From Sphingomonas sp. Leaf339 (GTDB taxonomy: Bacteria > Pseudomonadota > Alphaproteobacteria > Sphingomonadales > Sphingomonadaceae), in assembly GCF_001426195.1 (NCBI RefSeq), contig NZ_LMRS01000060.1, positions 1 through 64,000 of the forward strand: a stretch of DNA of 64,000 nucleotides, in the 5' to 3' direction. Of the stretch, positions 24,756 through 33,263 are shown piece by piece. Position numbers and translations under genes: made by a program. Below the pieces are notes generated by a model. The model ran no database searches, was not told the origin of the DNA, and saw only the letters and a list, made by a program, of their open reading frames with translations. Within the stretch, counting starts at the first letter, position 1, and each line of letters starts with the position of its first letter.

Positions 24756-26237
24756 ATGAATACCCTATCTCTCTCCCGCTACCGGACCGAATGGTTCAGC
24801 GGCATCGGCCAGGCCCGGCGCGATATCCTGGCCGGCATGGTCGGCACCTTCGCGCTGATCCCGGAGGTCATCGCCTTTTCGTTCGTCGCCGGCATCGATC
24901 CCGAGGTCGGCCTGTTCGCGTCATTCGTGATCGGCATCGTCATCGCCGTCGCAGGCGGGCGCCCGGCGATGATTTCCGGTGCGGCGGGATCGGTCGCGCT
25001 GGTCGCGGCCGCGCTCGTCCATGCGCATGGCCTGCCCTATCTGCTCGCCGCGACGTTGCTGGCCGGCGTCTTCCAGATCGTGTTCGGGCTGTTGAAGCTC
25101 AATGTGCTGATGCGCTTCGTCTCGCGGTCGGTGCGCACCGGGTTCGTCAACGCGCTGGCGATCCTGATCTTCTCGGCGCAGTTGCCGCAGCTGATCGGTG
25201 TCACCTGGCACAGCTATGCGATGATCGCGCTGGGCCTCGCCATCATCTATCTGTTGCCGCGCATCACGACGGCGATCCCGTCGCCGCTGATCTGCATCGT
25301 CGTGCTGACCGCGATCGCCGCTTTCGTGCCGATGCCGCTGCGCGTGGTGGCCGACCTCGGCCGCCTGCCGGACGGATTGCCCGTGCTGGCGCTGCCGCAC
25401 CTGCCGATCGCGTGGGAAACGCTGGCGATCATCGCGCCCTATGCCTTGGCGATGGCGGCGGTCGGCCTGCTGGAATCGATGATGACCGCCAGCGTCGTCG
25501 ATGACCTGACCGAGACGACCAGTTCAAAGGCGCGCGAGTGTACCGGCCTGGGCCTCGCCAATATCGCGGCCGGGATGTTCGGCGGGATCGCCGGCTGCGG
25601 CATGATCGGCCAGACCGTCGGCAACGTCCGCTATGGCGGGCGCGGGCGGTTGTCGACGCTGGTCGCGGGCGTGTTCCTGCTGGTGGTGATGGTGCCGCTC
25701 AGGCCATGGGTCGCGCAGGTGCCGGTCGCGGCACTGGTGGCGATCATGGTGATGGTGTCGATCAGCACCTTCTCGTGGGGATCGTTGCGCGATCTGGGCC
25801 GGCATCCCAAGGTGTCGGGCATCGTCATGCTGGCGACCGTCGCGGTGACGGTCGCGACGCACGACCTGTCGGCTGGCGTCATCGTCGGCGTGCTGTTGAG
25901 CGGCGTGTTCTTCGCGTTCAAGGTGACGCGCCTGATGGACGTGGCGGTCGATTACGACGCGGCTACCGACACGCGGTTGTACCAGGTGTCGGGTCAGGTG
26001 TTCTTCGCCAGTGCCGACATCTTCGGCGACCGTTTCGACCTGCGCGACACGGCGCGTCGCGCGCGGATCGACCTGACCCACGCGCATCTGTGGGACATCA
26101 CCGCCGTCGGCGCGCTGGAGGATGTGGTGTCCAAGATGCGCCGCCACGCCATGACGGTCGAGGTCGTCGGCCTGAACGAGGCAAGCGCGATATTGGTCGA
26201 CCGCCATGCGCCGTTGATGCGGGAGGTGGGGGTGTAA
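24756..26237 (+). CDS. SulP-family anion transporter with STAS domain
   Basis: From the ATG of MNTLSLSRYRTEW the protein is 493 residues; a GTG at 24720 would add 12. About 10-11 hydrophobic segments match SulP carriers, with the sequence AGMVGTFALIPEVIAFSFVA at the usual first helices. A C-terminal STAS domain (about 395-493) includes DLTHAHLWDITAVGALEDVV. SulP proteins move sulfate, bicarbonate or dicarboxylates; the substrate is not clear from sequence. It is divergent from the Mfd-like gene. Confidence 0.9.
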   Translation: MNTLSLSRYRTEWFSGIGQARRDILAGMVGTFALIPEVIAFSFVAGIDPEVGLFASFVIGIVIAVAGGRPAMISGAAGSVALVAAALVHAHGLPYLLAATLLAGVFQIVFGLLKLNVLMRFVSRSVRTGFVNALAILIFSAQLPQLIGVTWHSYAMIALGLAIIYLLPRITTAIPSPLICIVVLTAIAAFVPMPLRVVADLGRLPDGLPVLALPHLPIAWETLAIIAPYALAMAAVGLLESMMTASVVDDLTETTSSKARECTGLGLANIAAGMFGGIAGCGMIGQTVGNVRYGGRGRLSTLVAGVFLLVVMVPLRPWVAQVPVAALVAIMVMVSISTFSWGSLRDLGRHPKVSGIVMLATVAVTVATHDLSAGVIVGVLLSGVFFAFKVTRLMDVAVDYDAATDTRLYQVSGQVFFASADIFGDRFDLRDTARRARIDLTHAHLWDITAVGALEDVVSKMRRHAMTVEVVGLNEASAILVDRHAPLMREVGV

Positions 26238-26440
26238 GGGGCATGGGTCGATCCCCATCGGCTTGGTGCTCCGCTGGCCAAAGTGGCGGCTGCAAGCCCG
26301 CCTCCACAACGTCCGCGGCTAACCAAACCCAGCTATCATTCTGAGTGTGCCCGCAAAATGATGCGGTATCCCCTCACACACGGCCCCATTTTCCCCTTAT
26401 CCGCGTTGAAGCATTCGTGCTGGCGAACGGGAAAACGACG

Positions 26441-26608
26441 ATGACGGCCTCACCCTTTCTGGACGACCCCGGCGAAGAGTTCGCCCGGCAGATCGCGCTG
26501 GCAGTGGCCTCGCCTATCGAGGACGTGCGCGCGATGCATATCCGGGCGGCCGAGCATTTCGCAGCGCTGGCAAAGGCCAGCCGGTTGCCCCTGCCACCCA
26601 GGAAATAG
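26441..26608 (+). CDS. Small hypothetical protein, 55 aa
   Basis: From the ATG of MTASPFLDDPGEEFARQIAL the protein is 55 residues, acidic at the front, then an amphipathic helix rich in Ala. A longer frame begins at 26345 but its first 32 residues look random. A GGGAAAA sequence precedes the ATG. No family recognised; it is convergent with the next small gene 10 bases away. Confidence 0.4.
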   Translation: MTASPFLDDPGEEFARQIALAVASPIEDVRAMHIRAAEHFAALAKASRLPLPPRK

Positions 26609-26617
26609 ACGGGGCGA

Positions 26618-26848
26618 TCAGCCGGGCGTGACGATCGGGTGATCCAGTCGCATCCGGTCCAGCAACCGTTCGACACGGTCGTTCTCGCGGTAATCGCCCG
26701 ACGGGGCCAGCGACCAGTTGCAATGCGCGTGCGTCGCCAGATCGTGCAGGCGCAGCGACCCGACCACGATCCGCCAGCGCCGGCGCAGGCCGCCATGCTC
26801 CCTGAGCAGCGTCGAGACGATCAGATCCTGTAGCTCGCTGGCGGTCAT
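26618..26848 (-). CDS. Small hypothetical protein, 76 aa
   Basis: The start is the ATG of MTASELQDLIVSTLLREHGG; the longer frame that reaches 27022 overlaps a better gene. The protein is basic, with a WRIVVGSLRLHDLATHAHCN segment and a charged helix RENDRVERLLDRMRLDHP. It lies 47 bases after a second small gene on the same strand and is likely co-transcribed. Function unknown. Confidence 0.5.
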   Translation of the reverse strand: MTASELQDLIVSTLLREHGGLRRRWRIVVGSLRLHDLATHAHCNWSLAPSGDYRENDRVERLLDRMRLDHPIVTPG

Positions 26849-26895
26849 TCCCGCGCCTGTCGCCGCTGTCGCCTCGCTTGGCAAGCGCGCGCGGT

Positions 26896-27162
26896 TCAGT
26901 CGTCGTCGGGCGTCAGGCGTTCCGACAATTCCATCAGTTGCCTCGCCGCATCCCGGTCGGCCGGGTCCTTGAACGCGACGTCCAGATCGGGCGCGGCATC
27001 CAGCATGAACAGCAGCGTCCACAGCGCGAAGCGCCGCGCACGGTCACGTTCCAGCCCCAGATCGACCCGTGCATGCTCGATCCCCGCCGCCATCGCCGTC
27101 GCCGGCACCGTGGCCAGATCGGCGGTGCCAAAATAGCGGCGCATCTGATCGTCCAGGTCCAT
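26896..27162 (-). CDS. Small hypothetical protein, 88 aa
   Basis: The protein (start MDLDDQMRRYFGTADLATVP) is acidic at both ends with a hydrophobic helical middle (RRFALWTLLFMLDAAPDLDV). It looks like a soluble helical protein of the kind that often precedes a small partner gene. It is first in a two-gene minus-strand pair with the gene at 26618. No family recognised. Confidence 0.55.
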   Translation of the reverse strand: MDLDDQMRRYFGTADLATVPATAMAAGIEHARVDLGLERDRARRFALWTLLFMLDAAPDLDVAFKDPADRDAARQLMELSERLTPDDD

Positions 27163-27435
27163 CGCCCCCGTTTAACGGGTTGCGGCGCGGCGAAAACTAT
27201 AAAAAGTCGATACGGTCATATCGCATTCGGTAAGACTGTTTTATTTGATTAATAAAATGAGTTCGATAGAATATTTCACCCGTCATGAGCGATTCTTGGT
27301 TAAATAATTTACAACTTCCACCGGTAAATTATATCTCATTATAGAACAATATCTGGATCATTTAAGAAAAGTATTTGCCGGAATGAGCGTGCGTGTCGCT
27401 TGTTGCACCCAGCACGGCATCAGCGGTAACCAGGT
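27163..27435. other. AT-rich intergenic stretch at the edge of an IS graveyard
   Basis: These 270 bases are markedly richer in A and T than their surroundings, with runs such as TTTTATTTGATTAATAAAAT. They hold the promoter region of the 88-aa gene and no coding frame I can support. The composition shift continues into the decayed IS zone to the right, which suggests foreign DNA. Confidence 0.5.
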
Positions 27436-27504
27436 ATTTACCTAGCGCCGACCGATGGATCACGGATCGCTGACTGCCGCGACAGCCGGCGAGGACGTGG
27501 GCCG

Positions 27505-27650
27505 GCGGTCGAGCACCGAACCTTGGAGAAGCAGGTGAGCGAGCTGCAGCGACTGCTCGGCAGAAGGCCTTGGAGAATAAGCTGCTCCGCGAAGCCGTAT
27601 CCCAGGCTACAGGCCAAAAAATGCTGCTGCGATTGTCTGGTCAAACCAGA
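27505..27650 (+). pseudogene. IS3-family OrfA fragment, plus strand
   Basis: A frame reading LEKQVSELQRLLGR is continued, after a one-base shift, by KALENKLLREAV. This is the leucine-rich coiled-coil end of an IS3-family OrfA. Neither a start nor the rest of the element is present. It lies in the opposite orientation to the larger IS3 remnant at 27936, so two different insertions have decayed here. Confidence 0.65.
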
Positions 27651-27935
27651 TTCGTAGCGTATCGACCATACGGGTCTTCGAACGCTCCCGCCTGGAGTCC
27701 AATCAAAGCGGGAGCGTGAAGGTATTTCCTGATGGGAGTACCCAAAAATAATCCTAATCTTGTATTCCAATTTTACAATCGGAATTTACGCTTTGCGGTC
27801 CGATGGGCACGGTTTGAGGGTGCAGAGTCATCGCTTAAGGGTGTAAGACTATTTTTTGGAAGACGCGCTATTATAGGGTGATCGGGGGCACAGGACTGCC
27901 GGTAACCTACTCCCCGTTTTCAGGCCGCTGATAAC

Positions 27936-29037
27936 TTAGCTTCGTTGTAGTCCGTCCGCATGCCTCGATGATCCGTTCGCTGCAGCCAGCGATAGGAACA
28001 GATGCTCATTCAGGCACTTGTCGCGTAAGCGACCATTAAAGCTTTCGAAGAAGCTATTCTGCTGCGGCTTCCCCGGGGCGATGTAGCGCCACTCGACCCC
28101 GGTGTCCGGACACCAGGCCAGGACGGCATGACTGGTCAGCTCGGTGCCCCCTTCGACAGGCTCAGCACAGGATTGTTGCTGACCACCACGCACGGCAGCC
28201 CGCGACGCTCGGCGATGGCGCTCAGCTCGCGAACAACCCGCCGACCCGACAACGAGGTGTCGACGATGCATCCCAGGCATTCCCAGCTGTCGTCGTCGAT
28301 AACGTTGAGCATACGGAACCGCCGGCCGCAGGCCAACGAGTCCGACATGAGTCGAGCGACCAGCGCTGATTGGGTTCCTGCGGGATCGCCATCGGCGTCC
28401 GCGTTCCCAGCGCACGCTTGCGGCCGCCACGCTTGCGCACCGTCAGCCGCTCCTCCCTGTACAACCGATACACCTTCTTCAAGTTCATGCCTTTCCCCTC
28501 GCGCCTGAGCAGGATCGCCAACCGCCAATAGCCGAACCGACGGCGCTCATTGGCGATCTCGCGCATCCGCACGCGGACAGCATCGTCCTCCCTCCGCAGC
28601 CATTCCAACGATGCTGCGCATCGCCGGACCCTTGGGCTGCTCCGCCCGCGCAGCGGCTCTGTTGCCATGCCGACCGATTGACCCCGATCAGCCCGCAGGC
28701 GCGACGCTCGGAGAAGCCGTGCTCGGCCATCAGCCTCTCCACCGCAGCGTAGCGATCCATAGACCGGGTCAATTTTTCCCCAGCAAATCCTTCAGTGCCA
28801 CACGTCCAGCATCGACTCCGCCAGCAGCTTCCTTAGTCGTCGGTTTTCATGCGAGCGTCCGCAACCGCGCCGCCTCCGACACAGTCATCCCGCCCTACTT
28901 CGACTTCCATTTATAGAAAGTCGCGTCTCTGATCCCGTGCTTGCGGCAAAGGTCCGCCATTTTCACACCAGCCTCATGCTCGCGCAGCAGAACAATGACC
29001 TGATCCTCGGTAAAAAGGCCTCGCCGCGTCACTCATC
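27936..29037 (-). pseudogene. Decayed IS3-family transposase (OrfA and OrfB)
   Basis: Read on the minus strand, OrfA starts about 29035 (GTG) with FTEDQVIVLLREHEAGVKMA and ADLCRKHGIRDATFYKWKSK. It meets an in-frame TAG (28897-28895) where a Tyr is expected. OrfB pieces follow in changing frames: RRFGYWRLAILLRREG, NQRWSLD, then MSDSLACGRRFRML after a one-base deletion. Next come VVSNN and GTELTSHAVLAW, separated by a 23-bp insert, and finally KPQQNSFFESFNGRLRDKC of the DDE domain. Several frameshifts make the element inactive. Each block is standard IS3 family (IS407/IS511-like). Confidence 0.9.
28149..28171 (-). repeat. REP fragment inserted in the IS3 transposase gene
   Basis: The 23 bases CCTGTGCTGAGCCTGTCG plus AAGGG (minus strand) are a half-REP sequence of the type common in sphingomonads, often mistranslated as PVLSLSKG. 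Removing exactly these 23 bases rejoins AGC AAC AAT with GGC ACC GAG and restores SNNGTELT of the OrfB catalytic region. So the REP entered an existing transposase gene. Confidence 0.75.
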
Positions 29038-29162
29038 TCCATCTGACGACCTAATTTACCAATGGTATGATTTCCGGGGAGCACGTCAACGCCAGCTGCC
29101 GATCCACTCGACCACGCGTTTGGGCACATATTGGGTACCCTTACGATACGGCAAACAGCCCG

Positions 29163-29972
29163 CTAGCGTGAGGGCGGACGGGGTGAACGCTGTAGGAATG
29201 GCCCTAAAACTGTCGCGTTCAGGATCGCTAGGCGCTGTTGTCCTGACAACGAGGGATGGGCGCCGTCAGCGTAAAAGCTTTGGTTGTTCAGGTTGTTACC
29301 ATCGCCCATTACCGAATCTGCGGCAAGGTCATTGACGGCGTCCGCACCGGCACGATTGGCGCGAACAAGTGTATTATACGCTATGCGTTCCCGCTCCATC
29401 ACCGAAGTCCATCCTCCGTCTGAACGAGGTAGGATCGTGTCAACGACAACATAGAAGCCAGCTTTGCGTGCATCGGAAACGAATGGGGTCAAGATGGATC
29501 GATAGAGAGAACTAGCGTTCGTGCCGTAGTAGAGGTCATTCGTACCTTGCTGAATCAACAGAACGGAGGGTGAGGTAGAACTACGAAAAGGAAAGACCTC
29601 GGTCATTCGGTTGCCATAGCCTGTCTGCATAGCCTTCCCAGATACACTAGCGTTCTGGATGGTAATGCCAGCTGAAAAGCCCAGGTGATCTATTGCTGCC
29701 CAATCATCGGCCCCAACGCCAACACCAATACTATCACCCGCCTGTACGATGACGCCTGCCGCTGCGGTCTGGCTGGCAACCGATCCGGATGAAGCTGCTG
29801 ATGTTGGTGTCGATGTTGGCGAAGGGATGGCGGAGGTGGAGCCTACATTTACGACCGCTATGGCGGAGGAAGGGGCAGGTGCTGCGTCGGCCCCACAGCC
29901 AGATGACATCGCAACCAGGGTCGCCAAGCCGATTATTTGGTAGATCCTCGACACGAAGTTCATCTGCGACAT
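29163..29972 (-). CDS. SGNH/GDSL hydrolase, exported
   Basis: The 269-residue protein starts with a hydrophobic signal region (about 10-24) ending MSSGC, a possible lipoprotein Cys at residue 27. A Ser/Thr/Pro-rich linker (about 30-75) follows, then an SGNH hydrolase domain. The blocks are QAGDSIGVG with the nucleophile Ser, QQGTNDL with the Asn, and DGAHPS with Asp and His. Such enzymes remove acetyl or acyl groups from polysaccharides or lipids. The gene lies just past the decayed IS3 zone and has lower GC than genes to its right. Confidence 0.85.
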   Translation of the reverse strand: MSQMNFVSRIYQIIGLATLVAMSSGCGADAAPAPSSAIAVVNVGSTSAIPSPTSTPTSAASSGSVASQTAAAGVIVQAGDSIGVGVGADDWAAIDHLGFSAGITIQNASVSGKAMQTGYGNRMTEVFPFRSSTSPSVLLIQQGTNDLYYGTNASSLYRSILTPFVSDARKAGFYVVVDTILPRSDGGWTSVMERERIAYNTLVRANRAGADAVNDLAADSVMGDGNNLNNQSFYADGAHPSLSGQQRLAILNATVLGPFLQRSPRPPSR

Positions 29973-30189
29973 GACCGATCTCTCATTTCGTTAGACGCGG
30001 TGCTGATATCAGATGTACCGAGAGAATGTCTCGCTTATGACACTGGAAATTACATCGGTGATCTGATCCGATAGCCGCTCTCACGCAAAAATCGCCATGA
30101 CAGCCGCCAAGCTCCAAGCTTTCGGTTCTGAGGTCTATCGCACGCGCAACTATCACGAGTGCTTGATGATCCCTTTCTTCATCTAGCCC

Positions 30190-30849
30190 TCACTGCAACC
30201 ACTCACGCAGCAGCATCGTGACCTCGCCCGGCCGCTCCATCGGTGACAGGTGCCCGCAGGAGCGCAGCAGGTGGAAGCGGGCGCCGTCGATCCCGGCGCT
30301 GAGCGCACGCGCGTCGTCGGGGGTGCAGATGCGGTCGCGGTCGCCGACCGCGACCAACGTGGGTACGTGGATCGCGGCGATCGCCTCGTTGATGTCGGGG
30401 CGGGCGAGCAATGCGCGCTGCTGGCGCTCGAACACCGCCTGTCCCACGCGTTCGGCCATCGCCTGGGCAGGACCGGCGACGATCGCGGTCAGGCGTGGGT
30501 CGGCGTGCGGCGCGGTGGCGAGCAGGCCCTGGCCGACGACGGTGCGCGGTCGCACCTCCATTGAGGCGCGCGTGCCGAACAGGGCGATGCGGGTGATCCG
30601 GTCGGGTGCCTGCCGCACCATCTCCATCGCGACATAGCCGCCAAGGCTAACGCCGGCGACGGCGAAGCGGGGCGGTGCGTTCGCCAGCACGCGCGTGGCC
30701 ATCGCCGACAGCGTATCGTCCTGCGACAGGTCGCCGAATTCGGGCTGGGCGAGCTTGGCCAGATCCATGATCTGCCGCGCCCATAGCTGCCCGTCGCAGC
30801 CCATGGCCGGCAGCAGGACCAAGGGAGTGGGCATGGGAGGGGTACGCAT
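30190..30849 (-). CDS. Alpha/beta hydrolase
   Basis: The 219-residue protein has the alpha/beta hydrolase nucleophile elbow AGVSLGGYVAME and a late His in RSCGHLSPMERP, with an acidic residue in VAVGDRDRICTPDD. There is no signal peptide. A GGAG sequence stands before the ATG. It is the last gene of a minus-strand transporter operon, 15 bases after the AbrB-type gene. By context it may act on an ester or lactone related to the imported acid; this is inference. Confidence 0.8.
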   Translation of the reverse strand: MRTPPMPTPLVLLPAMGCDGQLWARQIMDLAKLAQPEFGDLSQDDTLSAMATRVLANAPPRFAVAGVSLGGYVAMEMVRQAPDRITRIALFGTRASMEVRPRTVVGQGLLATAPHADPRLTAIVAGPAQAMAERVGQAVFERQQRALLARPDINEAIAAIHVPTLVAVGDRDRICTPDDARALSAGIDGARFHLLRSCGHLSPMERPGEVTMLLREWLQ

Positions 30850-30864
30850 GGGCGAAAGCTCCGA

Positions 30865-31911
30865 TCAGGAAGAAATTGGGGTACGAAAGACGAGCGGCGC
30901 CCCGATCAGCACCAGCACGACGCGGGTCAGATGGTGGACGATGACGAAAGCGGGTTCGAGCGCGAGGCTGAGCGCGACCATGCTCATCTCCGCCAGGCCA
31001 CCGGGGGAATAGGCGAGCACCAGCAGCACCGGATCGATCCCCGTCGCCGCGCCGATGCCGACCGCCCAGAGAATGGTGAGCGTCAGCAGGATCACCGTCG
31101 ATCCCGCCGCCAGCAACACGGTGCGGACCAGCGCGCGCATCGTCAGCCCGCCGAACCGGCAGCCGAGTGTCGCGCCCAGTCCCACCTGCGCCGCGGCCAG
31201 CGCCCAGCCTGGGATGCGGAAATCGGCGATGCCGGTCGCGTGGACGATGGCCGAGACGGCGAGCGGCCCGACCAGATGCCAGGCGGGCAGACGCAGCGCG
31301 CGACCCAGCACCAATCCCACGACCACGCAGCCCGAGGCCCAGCCGACCAGCGTCCAGTTCGCCATCCCGCCGCTCACCACGGCGAGCGCACCGGGCGGTA
31401 TCGCGACGGGCGCGGCGACGAGACGGATCAGGAACGGCAGCGTGAACACCACGAGAAAGATGCGCGCGGCATGGATCAGGCCGACGGTGCGCTCGTCCGC
31501 CCCGCGTTCCGCCCCCATCACCACCATCTCGGCGATCCCGCCCGGCATCCCGGCGAAATAGGCGGTCGCGGGATCGAACTTAGCGACCCGCCGGAAATAA
31601 GTGACGCAGACCAAAGCCGCGCTGGCGAGGAACAGCGGGAGGAGCGCCAGCGGCACAATCCATGCGCGCGCCTGACCGAACAGATCGGGCTGGAAACTGC
31701 TGCCCAGCACCACGCCGATCACCGCCGCCATCGGGCGTCGCGTGGCCGACGATGCCGCGACCGGCGCGCCGGCGATGCTGGCAACCGCGCACGCGGCCAT
31801 CGATCCCAGCACCCACGGCAGGGGCGCGCCGATCGCCCGGAACAACGCCCCGCCGCTCGCGCCGACGGCGAGCGCCGCGACGAAGCGGAGAAGGACGTCG
31901 GCGCGGATCAC
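30865..31911 (-). CDS. AbrB-type membrane protein (ammonia monooxygenase-like annotation)
   Basis: The 348-residue protein has about ten hydrophobic segments arranged as two similar halves, each containing a PGG motif (AGMPGGIAEMVVMG and YSPGGLAEMSMVAL). That duplication is typical of the AbrB/TIGR03082 family, often annotated as ammonia monooxygenase by an old error. Some relatives affect transport or gene regulation; the true substrate is unknown. It is 13 bases from the CitMHS carrier upstream, in the same operon. Confidence 0.85.
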   Translation of the reverse strand: MIRADVLLRFVAALAVGASGGALFRAIGAPLPWVLGSMAACAVASIAGAPVAASSATRRPMAAVIGVVLGSSFQPDLFGQARAWIVPLALLPLFLASAALVCVTYFRRVAKFDPATAYFAGMPGGIAEMVVMGAERGADERTVGLIHAARIFLVVFTLPFLIRLVAAPVAIPPGALAVVSGGMANWTLVGWASGCVVVGLVLGRALRLPAWHLVGPLAVSAIVHATGIADFRIPGWALAAAQVGLGATLGCRFGGLTMRALVRTVLLAAGSTVILLTLTILWAVGIGAATGIDPVLLVLAYSPGGLAEMSMVALSLALEPAFVIVHHLTRVVLVLIGAPLVFRTPISS

Positions 31912-31924
31912 TTTACGCCCCCGC

Positions 31925-33226
31925 TCAGGCGACGAACGGGAAGGCCAGCGCGATCATGCCGACCAGCGTCATCACCACGCACACCGCGATGGCGGGGACG
32001 AGCGTGAAGCGCTGGTGATCGGCCAGATCGATGCCGACCAGGCTGACGAGCAGATAGGTCGACGGCACCAGCGGGCTGAGCAGATGTACCGGCTGGCCCA
32101 TCAGCGACGCGCGCGCGATTGCTTCCGGCGCGACGCCGTAATGCGCGCCCGCCTCGGCCAGGATCGGCAGCATTCCGAAATAGAAGGCGTCGTTCGAGAT
32201 GAAGAAGGTGAACGGCAGGCTGAGGAACGCGGTGATCGGTGCCATATACGGCCCCATCGCCGGCGGGATCACGCCGACCACCGCCTTGCTCATCGCCTCG
32301 ACCATGCCGGTGCCGCCCAGGATGCCGGTGAAGATGCCCGCCGCGAAGATCAGCGAGACGACCGCCAGCACGTTGCCGGCATGGGCGGAAATGCGCTCCT
32401 TCTGGTCGGCGACGCCCGGATAATTGACGATCATCGCGATCGCGAAGGCGATCATCATCAGCACCGACAGCGGCAATATGCCCCAGACCAGCAACGTCAG
32501 CAGCGTGACGACCAAAGCGGCGTTGAACCAGATCAGGTGGGGGCGGCGGGCCTCGGGATATTGCGACACGGCCATGCCCTCGAACGTGTCGGTCACGGTG
32601 ATGCCCGCCGCGCCCATCCGCGTGCGTTCCTTGCGGCCGAACCAGATGGCGAGGCCGATCAGGAAGGCGAGGCCGGCGATCATGCCGGGGATCAGCGGCA
32701 GGAACAGTGTCGCCGGATCGAGCTTCAGCGCACTGGCCGCGCGCGCGGTCGGCCCGCCCCACGGCGTCAGGTTCATGATCCCGCTCGTCGTCATCAACAG
32801 GCAGACGAGGTACAGCCGGTTCATGTCGAACCGCTTGTACAGCGGCAGCAGCGCAGCGATCGTGATGATGTAGGTGGTGGAGCCGTCGCCATCGAGGCTG
32901 ACGAGCGCGCATAGCACGACGGTGCCGATCAAGATGCGCATCGGATCGCCGTGGACCAGCCGGATCAGCCGCGTGACCAGCGGATCGAACAGGCCGGTAT
33001 CGGTCATCGTCGAGAAGAACAGGATCGCGAACAACAGCATGACGCCGGTCGGCGCCAGGTTCTTGATCCCGTCGATCATCATGTCGCCAAGGCCGGCGCT
33101 CTGCCCGGCGATCACGCCGAACAGCGAGGGGATGACGATCAGCGCGACCAGCGGCGTCATCTTTTTCGTCATGATCAGCGTCATGAACGTGGCCACCATC
33201 AGGAAGCCGAGCAGGGCAAGGTTCAT
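31925..33226 (-). CDS. CitMHS-family citrate/tricarboxylate carrier
   Basis: The 433-residue protein has about 12 hydrophobic segments and the CitMHS signatures DGDGSTTYIITIAALLPLY and TPWGGPTARAASAL. These carriers import citrate complexed with Mg2+ or Ca2+ together with protons, in the inner membrane. It sits in a minus-strand operon behind a porin and a binding protein and is divergent from a TctD/TctE-like regulatory pair, so citrate or a similar tri- or dicarboxylate is the likely substrate. Confidence 0.88.
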   Translation of the reverse strand: MNLALLGFLMVATFMTLIMTKKMTPLVALIVIPSLFGVIAGQSAGLGDMMIDGIKNLAPTGVMLLFAILFFSTMTDTGLFDPLVTRLIRLVHGDPMRILIGTVVLCALVSLDGDGSTTYIITIAALLPLYKRFDMNRLYLVCLLMTTSGIMNLTPWGGPTARAASALKLDPATLFLPLIPGMIAGLAFLIGLAIWFGRKERTRMGAAGITVTDTFEGMAVSQYPEARRPHLIWFNAALVVTLLTLLVWGILPLSVLMMIAFAIAMIVNYPGVADQKERISAHAGNVLAVVSLIFAAGIFTGILGGTGMVEAMSKAVVGVIPPAMGPYMAPITAFLSLPFTFFISNDAFYFGMLPILAEAGAHYGVAPEAIARASLMGQPVHLLSPLVPSTYLLVSLVGIDLADHQRFTLVPAIAVCVVMTLVGMIALAFPFVA

Positions 33227-33263
33227 CGCATCGTCCTTGGGTTAAGGGCGTGAAGGGGATTCA

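Noticed and set aside
27639..27653. Small palindrome TCTGGT-caa-ACCAGA
   Set aside because: It lies inside decayed IS sequence, has only 6-bp arms and no gene context; probably chance or IS debris.
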